Assembly: GCF_020497125.1 (NCBI RefSeq)
Contig: NC_059073.1
Coordinates: 14,467,225 to 14,531,224 of the forward strand
Length of the DNA stretch: 64,000 bases
Source of the DNA: Mauremys mutica
Taxonomy: Eukaryota > Chordata > Testudines > Geoemydidae
Direction: 5' to 3'
Shown: piece by piece, positions 56,863 through 64,000 of the stretch
Layout of the letters: every line of letters begins with the position of its first letter
Numbering within the stretch: position 1 is the stretch's first letter
Notes under the pieces: model-generated
What the model was told of the DNA's origin: nothing
The model's input: the letters and a program-made list of their open reading frames with translations, nothing else
Database searches by the model: none
Translations under genes and position numbers: made by a program

Positions 56863-57894
56863 GCTGCTCCAGTGGCACAGGAACGGCTGAGGTCCAAGTT
56901 CAACTGCACAGTTAGTGAAGTTACTGTCATGAACCTGCAGCCTGAAAAAAACCCTATCCTAATCTTGCCAGATGGAAAGAAGAGGAGTGAGCCTAGAGCC
57001 CCTAGTTTTCATCCTCCTCCTCCCAGCACTGTAGAAATTAAGTCAAGCAAAGGGGAGACAAAGCTCTGGGCTGAGAAGCTAACAAAAGAGGGGTCTACTT
57101 CTCCAAGCCTACTTCATGCAGGTGATGCAAGCAGCCTGGAGAACCTACCCCTGAAAAGGCCGGTGAAGTTGGCTCCCCTGGAGATCCCCCTGGAAGTTAA
57201 AGAAGCCCAGCTCCAGAAGATTATGAGCATCCAGGCAGAAGCTCAGCTGGCTGCTCAGAAGCTGGCCAGCGTCGGTTCCATCAACAGTGAGCCTCATGTG
57301 AAAAGGGTCAAAAATCTAGCCCAGATGGAACTGGAGAACCTGCATAAGATAAAGCTGAGTGAGAAGGCAACTCTAGAATACAGGAATGAGCCCCTTTCAT
57401 CTAAAGGCACCAAGGCCTTGTGTGAAGTCCAAATTATCTTGTCCACAGAGGCAAGCTCCCAGCTGGATAAAAAATCAGCCATCAAAGATGCCCCAGTGAC
57501 ATTCTGTACGTCATTAATCCCCAAAGCCAAGTGCAACAGCCTCCAAGCACCTGGACTGCATGAGGACACAAAAGTTCCTGATGGCCACAGCCCTAACCCC
57601 GACACTGCCCGGCGCCGCTTTAGACTGAGGCAGATGAAAGAGCAACAGGAAGAGCTCAGCAAAGCCAAGCCCTTAAAGGCCACGAGACTGAGCACAGAGG
57701 AGGTGAAGCAGCAAACTGCATGTCAACGAACGCAAAAAACCCTCAGCGATGCAAGCAAGCTCCTCGAGAACATGGCCAAAAAGCACCGGGGGCGGGGCGC
57801 TGGCCAAGACGAGGCAGACGAAGTCCTCATTGTGAGGAGACCGTCTACACGAAGGATGGCATTAGGGGACATCATTCAGGTGGAAGAAGATTGA
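56863..57894 (+). CDS. Last coding exon of an unidentified host gene
   Basis: 343 codons plus TGA, starting right after a strong acceptor (CAG at 56860-56862) on a codon boundary, in phase with the end of the exon at 39993-40129. The frame also runs upstream to an intronic ATG at 56809, which is not the real start. The protein is hydrophilic and mostly disordered: a proline patch (SFHPPPPSTVE), a basic/Leu segment (LPLKRPVKLAPLEIPLEVKEA), a helix-prone stretch (LQKIMSIQAEAQLAAQKLAS), an Arg/Gln-rich coiled-coil-like segment (ARRRFRLRQMKEQQEELSKA) and a basic then acidic end (RRPSTRRMALGDIIQVEED). No enzyme motif, signal peptide or membrane segment is visible. Length, codon use and the splice site support a real gene; I cannot name it. 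Confidence 0.8.
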   Translation, partial: AAPVAQERLRSKFNCTVSEVTVMNLQPEKNPILILPDGKKRSEPRAPSFHPPPPSTVEIKSSKGETKLWAEKLTKEGSTSPSLLHAGDASSLENLPLKRPVKLAPLEIPLEVKEAQLQKIMSIQAEAQLAAQKLASVGSINSEPHVKRVKNLAQMELENLHKIKLSEKATLEYRNEPLSSKGTKALCEVQIILSTEASSQLDKKSAIKDAPVTFCTSLIPKAKCNSLQAPGLHEDTKVPDGHSPNPDTARRRFRLRQMKEQQEELSKAKPLKATRLSTEEVKQQTACQRTQKTLSDASKLLENMAKKHRGRGAGQDEADEVLIVRRPSTRRMALGDIIQVEED

Positions 57895-58090
57895 ACGTGC
57901 TGCCCAACTTCCTCCCTGATGCTGCTCCATATTAAGTCCAAATCTGCAAAGCACCAGAACATTAGACACAGGCACACCTGCCCAATTAATGACATTAGAG
58001 CTGGATCTTTCAATAGTCCACCTGCCAAGCTGCTAATGCTACCATCTTATAAAGCAACAATAGGAAATAAAAGTAATGTTTCATTGGTCA
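57895..58090 (+). terminator. Probable 3' UTR with polyadenylation signal
   Basis: AATAAA occurs at 58066-58071, about 170 bases after the stop codon, within 'aggaaataaaag'. A T/G-rich stretch follows ('aatgtttcattggtcactg'). The cleavage site would be near 58085-58095. No other strong signal is nearer. Confidence 0.55.
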
Positions 58091-59100
58091 CTGATTCTTC
58101 CTCATTGTGCTACAGAGGGCACTGACAGACTAGATCCAGAATTCTTCATGTCTCTTACAATTAACTGTTTGCCCCTGACTTCTAACCACCTCCTCTTTGC
58201 ATCGTGTTCATTTCTGATCGCCTGGCAAAAGGATGAATTGGTTAGCCTAGTATTTGCATAAGGCTTGTCATCCCCTAATTTCAAAGTGCCTTGCAAACAG
58301 TGTATAGCCGATCTGACATGCAGCCATTGGTTCGCAGAAACCTCGAGAATAAAATATCATCCATTCCACAGTGAGACCAGTGGTGATGGGGATAATGAAT
58401 TTAATGCAGAAAGGAGGAGAGGAAGCCAGTGGAGGGGTCTGAGGAAGTTAATGATGTGGGTGGATCAGCAAAGAGCGGAAGTTGATTTTAGCCTCAAAGC
58501 TTTGAATATACTGGGGTGAGGAAGACTGGTGAGTAGTGACTGGGAAATTACTGTTCTATAAGCATCACCAGGAAGTTGAAAAATTACCACACATCCTGCA
58601 GAATACTATGCAGTGCCACACTTCCTGTTGACTCTCCCAGATGCTCTCCCAGAGACAGGAACCAGTTGCAGAGACCACGACAAAGCATAGAGCAAGGCTA
58701 GTCAATAGCAGCATCAGCAGTAGCACTACTTAAATAAGTTACCTTAAAACCTGCCTCTACCATCATCACCGCCATCTCTACAGATAAACTAGTCATGGTA
58801 ACTGAGGAGTGAGAGCCCCATAGCTACACATTCCAGAGGATAGAAATATACTCAGGTTAGGTGTAATTGCAAGGAATTCTAGCATTAAGTACAAAACCAG
58901 ACACCACTGGGCGATGAATCCCCCTTTACAATCACTTTGACTAACTGCAATGAGTGAATTAGAAATGAAGGTGTATTCTGCAGGGGAAATCAGTGGGAAT
59001 TAAACTGCTGATTCTCTCCCTTCTCTGGGCACCACTTTGAAAATATACCCTTCGGTGTCTGGTTTTGTCCTGGGAGAGTCAACAGGAAGTATAGCACTGT
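58091..59100. other. Intergenic DNA, no gene seen
   Basis: Frames of 60-84 codons only, without domains. Nothing repetitive is obvious. Confidence 0.5.
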
Positions 59101-60035
59101 CAGGTAAAATTTGCAGATGGTACAAAAATAGGTGGAGGATAAAGAGTGCTGGGGATTGGTCAGTTACCAAGTCAGTTATACTGACTGACCTGGATCAATT
59201 GAAAAAGTGGACTCATTTAAACCACATGCTTTAATACACCAAATTTCAAGGTCATACATCTAGAAGCAAAGGATGTAAGTCCACTTAGAAGAATGGGGAT
59301 TGTATTCTGGAATGCAGTGGCACTGAGAAGGGCTTAGAGATCATTGTAAATAACCGATTGAACATTGTCTTCCAGAGCAATGTTGTAGCTAAGAAGTGAA
59401 CACAATCCTCAGCTGCATACGGTGAACATATCAATTAGGAGTAGGGAGATGGTATTGTCTCCATTACGCCATTAGCGAGACTGACTGGAATACTGCATCC
59501 AGTTGTGGTGTCCAAAGTTCAGAAAGACGCTGACAAACTGGAAAGATTCAAAAAGAGCTTCGAGAATGATTCAAGGTCAGAGAAGTATTCCTTATATGTG
59601 AGAGAGAAGAAGCTCAATCTATTAGTTCATCTAAAAGAAGGTTAAGAGGTGACTTGATCATGGTCTGTAAGTGCCTACATGGGAAGAGATTTTTGCTAGG
59701 TGATGGCTCTTTAATCTAGCAGAAAGAGACATAGTGAGATCCAATGGCTGAAAGCTGAAGTTAGATAAATTCAGAGTAGAAATAAGGAGCAAATGTTTAA
59801 CCGTAAGTGTAGTTAACTATCGGACCAACTTATCCAGGGATGTGGTTCTCCCTCAGTTGAAGTACTTAAATCAAGAGTGGATACCTTTCTAAAAGATCTG
59901 CTGTACTCAAACAGACACGTTGGTCTTGATGCAGAGTTTACCAGCTGAGATTCCTTGGCCTGGCTTATGCAGGAAGTCAGACTTAGATGAGCATAGTGGT
60001 CACTTCTGGCTTTAAAATCGATGAATTCCTCTTTT
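59101..60035 (+). mobile_element. Old CR1/L3-like LINE 3' portion
   Basis: 'aaatttgcagatggtacaaa' (59107) is the RT 'FADGT/FADDT' segment. The sequence then follows the CR1-type layout ('catccagttgtggtgtccaa', 'ggttaagaggtgacttgatc'), ending 'ggtcacttctggctttaaaa'. More decayed than the copies at 34223 and 54840. Confidence 0.8.
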
Positions 60036-63000
60036 ATTTCTTCCAGTCTTTTTAACCTATTCACTCTGGAAATGTGATGTCGTCCATTTGACTCCTAAGC
60101 AAGCAAGGTTACCTAAATAAAATTTCCAGAATTTTAAATAATGTGGGCAGAATTTTAATCTTTTTGGCACAGAATTCCCTCAGGAGTAATAACATGACTA
60201 ACAGGCAGCCTGGTAAAGCTGTACAATTCAATTTAGAAAGCAAATGCAACTTCAGAAGATTTCCTTTCTGAAAAAATAGCCATAAAGCAAAATTAGAGAA
60301 AGGGAAGGGAGAACCTGAGCTTGCCACAGTGTATCTAACAAACAAGTGGCCAAACCCCGCTCTCATTTACATGCTGTAAATCCAGTCTAACTCCACGACT
60401 TGGGATTCCCTTCAAGACCTTTTCCACTCAGCTTATCCAGAACACCTTGCCCAGTTCTGGGAAAACACTTCATCCACTTCTCTGGGATCCAAAATATTCG
60501 GTTGGATTTCATCACTCAGGTTCCTTTATTTGGCATACAGCAAAGCTATGCTGAGTTGATCAGACTCAAGCATAGCGGGTGGGTATCAGGTGCATCACAC
60601 ATCCAAAGTTACACAGGCAACCACCTCCTTTATATACATTTACACAATACATTGCATTTGGTATTCATTAAATCACACATTTTTGGATTGGATTGTTTAC
60701 TTTGCAGGAACCAATTCCTGTGCAGCAGACTCTATCTATGTGCTGTTCACAAGGAACTTGGTCTTTACCTTCCAGGTTTATCTTGTCCATAGTCCCTAGC
60801 ATTAGGGTGTTGCTGCTTATCTTAGTTAGCACAGACATCCTGACTCCAGCATATCAGTTGTCAAGCCCCTATTTACAACTTGACCTTCCATTCACCTTCC
60901 CAGTTATGCCCAGTAAGAAGTTAGGCAAATTACTTATGTCAAGCCAGACCTACACCACTGAAGTCAGTTGAGTTGCTTTGTATTTACACCATTGTGACTG
61001 ACATCAGAATTTGACTCGAGGCATGTATTTGGATAGCACTGGGAGGTGGGTAGTGGGGGAGGTGATCAGTGGGACTGTATCCACCCATAAACACTAATTC
61101 CATGGGATTAACTTTAATGAGACAAAAATTCCAACCAGTTCTTAAATTGCAGAGGACAAAAATTTACTGTGTAAAAATGGTGCCTTGCACATTCCCGTCC
61201 TGGCATCTGGTTCCCATGAGGATCAAATCTGTGGCATCTGATGACATTGCACCCTCTGAATTCAACAGATTATTATTATTATTACTGATTATTTGTATTA
61301 CAACAGAAAGCTGAAGCCCACTGTGCTAAGCCCTGTACAAACATAACCAAAAGATGGTCCCTGCCCCAACGCGCTTACAATCTAAGTGTAGAACAAGAGA
61401 CATTCGATGGCTACAACGAACAGGTGTAGAGAGCACAAGGTAATGTGAGACCGGCATTGTGATCAATGTGATAGGTGGTAGTTGCAGCCCAGCAGCTGAG
61501 TATAGCACGTGAGGTTGGCCCAGTATCTAATTAAATGATGGTGCATCGCACATAAATAGCACATTACGTCTTCTGAGAGCTTTACATTTCACAAGCACCA
61601 GAGGAAAGCAGCACCTCCCAGGGGTGGGACTAGTCCCAGAAGGCACAAAGGACTTCCCGGGCAGCCAGAAATGCGTGTGGAGCAGCCCCTGTGAACCCAG
61701 ACCCAGTGGCAAGATGTGTTTGGGTGAGAGAGACACAGAGAGAGAGAGAGACTCCAAGAGCAACAGGCCTCAAGTACAGCCCTGACCACATGGGCTGGGT
61801 TTTGAGCAGGCAGCACTTTATAAGAATGTCAGCCAGGTTTTTCAGACCTAAGAGGACCAGAAAGGTCAAATAAGAGGGAGGCAGGTTCTTAAGAGAGCAG
61901 GGCTAGTCCCATGGAGGGCTTTGACTATTAGGACCCAAACCATTAAATCTGATATTGTATTCAATGGGGAGCCACCTCAGAGGGCAGAGCAGTGGGACGA
62001 TGAATTTGTAGCGTGACCAGTATTCAGGCCCCTAAGTGCTGATGCAAGCACCTAAAATGGGATTTATTCACCCGCTTCTCAAAATGTGACCTTTGTGTGA
62101 CTTTCAAGTTGGTTAAGGCTGCCTTGGCTCAGTCACCAATACTGGCAGGGCACTGGGCCATCTCCTCTGCCGAACTCACTCTGCCCTCAACCTTGTCTTC
62201 AGAACGGACGCATCTCTTCTCCTCCTCCTCCTCTGGCTGAAAAGTGGGACATGAGGTGAGAGAGAGGCCTAGGACAAGACACGCTTGTTCTTTCTAGTAC
62301 AACAGTGTCCCAAATATCTGTGTGAATCCCTAGAGAGACACAGTCTCTGCTCAGACTGTAAGGCCCTGCACACAGGCAATAGAAAAACAACAGTCAAGAA
62401 AAATGCTCCAGGTGATGTCAGCTACATTTCTTGTAAGTTACATTCCCCATCCCTCCCTGCCTTCCTTTCTCCCCTTTGCCCAGGAGCCTCAGCCAATCTG
62501 TCCTGCCATTCTTGCCCCTGCATCCAGCCTGTGCACCTTGTGCCATAGACTCAGGTTTAACATGAAAGCCTCGGGGGGAAAAAAAACCAAAGCCCAGTGC
62601 TTGGACAATGCCCATATTAATAAAAGAAACAACTAGTGGCGAGCAGGGAGCGGAGTTTGATTAATTGTCACTAACCCTGCTATGAACTGGAAGGTTTTCA
62701 TGGATTTTTCCCCCTTACATTTCATGAAACCCTTTTTTTTTATTTAAAAATTCCCCAGCACTATTGTTAGCCTCAGCACAACGAACCTGTGCTAGACCAT
62801 AATAAGCAGCAAATTCTGGCCAGGGCTAGATTCACTCTCCAAAAAAGGAAACAAATATGTATTTATTTAGTCTTTATTTGCATCTTGGTAGTGCACAGAA
62901 ACCAGGACCCAGTTGTGTTAGGTGCTGTACAGACATATAGCAGAACGATTGTCCCTGCCCCAAAGAGCCTGCAATCTACATGTAAGGCTATAGAGAAAAC

Positions 63001-63951
63001 AGAGCACAAGGAAACAATGAGACAATACTGGTGAGCATGAAAAACCATGGTCCCAGCACCCCAGCTGCTGTCAGGTTTTTTGTGGGCATCACAGCAGAGA
63101 AGAGTTTTAGGGAGGGATCGGAAATGGACAGTGTGGTACCTTTGTAAATACTTCTGGGGAGCCCCTCCCATGCATAAGGGGCAGCATGGGTGGAAACACA
63201 AAATGCTTCCTGGGAATGGTTTTAAACGAATGATTAAAACTGGCATCGCGGGCAGAATGAAGGCGGGAGTCAACATCTCTATAGCGTGTGCGTTGGCAGG
63301 TAGGCGGGACAGGTCGTGAAAGGCCTTGCAAGCAAAGATGAGGAGTTGGTGTCTGATGCAGTGGAGCGTCCCTTTGCGTTTCTTTTCCATATCCAATTTT
63401 TCCCCATTCAGCTTTTCTGATTCCAAGCGACTGTCAGCAGCAGGAAATACAAGTGGGAGTGCGCCAGGTTTGCGTAGGCTGGAAGCAAACTCTGGTCTCA
63501 AGCTTAGAAACGCTTCTGAGGCCTAGGATGCACTTACAGGGATAATTCTCATGGTAAATCAGCCCGTTTGCCCTATTGTCAAGCTGTCATACCTAGTTGA
63601 TGCTGCACCAGGATTCTGCCAGTGATTATTGAACAAGCCATAATTATTCCAGCCCCGTTAGCTAATGGGAGACACCCCTTACCCAAGTAAAGATGCTAAT
63701 CCTCTTCACCTTGAAACAGCTTATCCAGCCCCTCTCTTCGCAGATAGGGCCTAACACACAGTTGCTAAGAATAGGCCAAAAGAAAAAAGCAGTCAGCAGA
63801 GCGTGCAGGTTATAAAAGCCAGAGCTGAGCTCCATTACCCACCTTGCCTGATGACAGGTGGTGGTTCAAGACGAGCGCAGTATAGGGCCAGATACTCATT
63901 ATAGGGCCAGAGTAGCTGTACTGAGGCCAGCAGAGCTATAATGCTGTACAC
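60036..63951. other. Intergenic DNA with old repeats, no gene supported
   Basis: 61285-61395 and 62862-62995 share 'gtgctaagccctgtacaaac / gtgttaggtgctgtacagac', 'gtccctgccccaa' and 'ttacaatctaagtgta / ctgcaatctacatgta', two copies of one old amniote repeat. 61735-61752 is a short (AG)n microsatellite. 61860-62030 ('ggagggctttgactattagg', 'caatggggagccacctcaga') and 63100-63370 resemble further dispersed repeats. The 212-codon minus-strand frame at 62863-63501 covers such repeats and has no domain I recognise. Confidence 0.45.
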
Positions 63952-64000
63952 CAGGGGTAGGCAACCTATGGCACGGGTGCCAAAGGCGGCACGGGAGCTG
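63952..64000. mobile_element. hAT-type element, left end, cut by window
   Basis: caggggtaggcaacctatgg matches the terminus of the element at 53915. The expected 8-bp duplication would be ctgtacac (63944-63951), which cannot be checked because the right end lies outside. Confidence 0.75.

Overview
This window reads as nuclear DNA of a cryptodiran turtle. The strongest signs are two tRNA-derived SINEs of the cryptodire type (21435-21615 and, reversed, 10449-10630), several CR1 LINE 3' ends with their octamer-like tails, many short hAT-type transposons with perfect 8-bp target duplications, a 2.1-kb Harbinger-type element and old MIR-like SINEs. There are no bacterial features (no operons, Shine-Dalgarno sites, CRISPR or rRNA). 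Most of the 64 kb is intron or intergenic DNA; most open frames in it are chance or repeat-derived.

Layout. 1-11.7 kb is intergenic, with transposon fragments, a 75-nt-arm inverted repeat (4231-4402) and a G-rich minisatellite. 11743-17055 is the most interesting unit: a complete, apparently young endogenous retrovirus-like element with two 282-bp LTRs that look identical, a 5-bp target duplication, a tRNA-Trp-type primer-binding site, a leader built of about four tandem hairpin-bearing repeats, an intact 680-codon gag, a GGGAAAC -1 frameshift site and a second intact frame encoding a dUTPase. That frame then continues into about 250 acidic, repeat-containing residues I cannot assign, and it ends without a recognisable protease, reverse transcriptase, integrase or full envelope. 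It must depend on a helper for reverse transcription and integration. It sits inside an older miniature inverted-repeat element.

17-34 kb is repeat-rich intergenic DNA: MITEs, CR1, the SINE, the Harbinger-type element at 22179-24292, and GC-rich minisatellites at 28.5-29.9 kb whose unit lengths (27 and 39 bp) keep many frames open. 34.2-36.2 kb holds a CR1 3' end with an intact 233-codon frame, followed by a solo-LTR-like repeat.

One host protein-coding gene is supported, on the + strand: an internal exon at 39993-40129 and a large last exon at 56863-57894, joined in compatible phase across a 16.7-kb intron. A polyadenylation signal follows at 58066. I do not recognise the protein; it is a basic, low-complexity, probably coiled-coil-containing polypeptide. 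Its earlier exons were not found in this window. The remainder, to 64 kb, is LINE and SINE remains, and a hAT-type element is cut by the window end.
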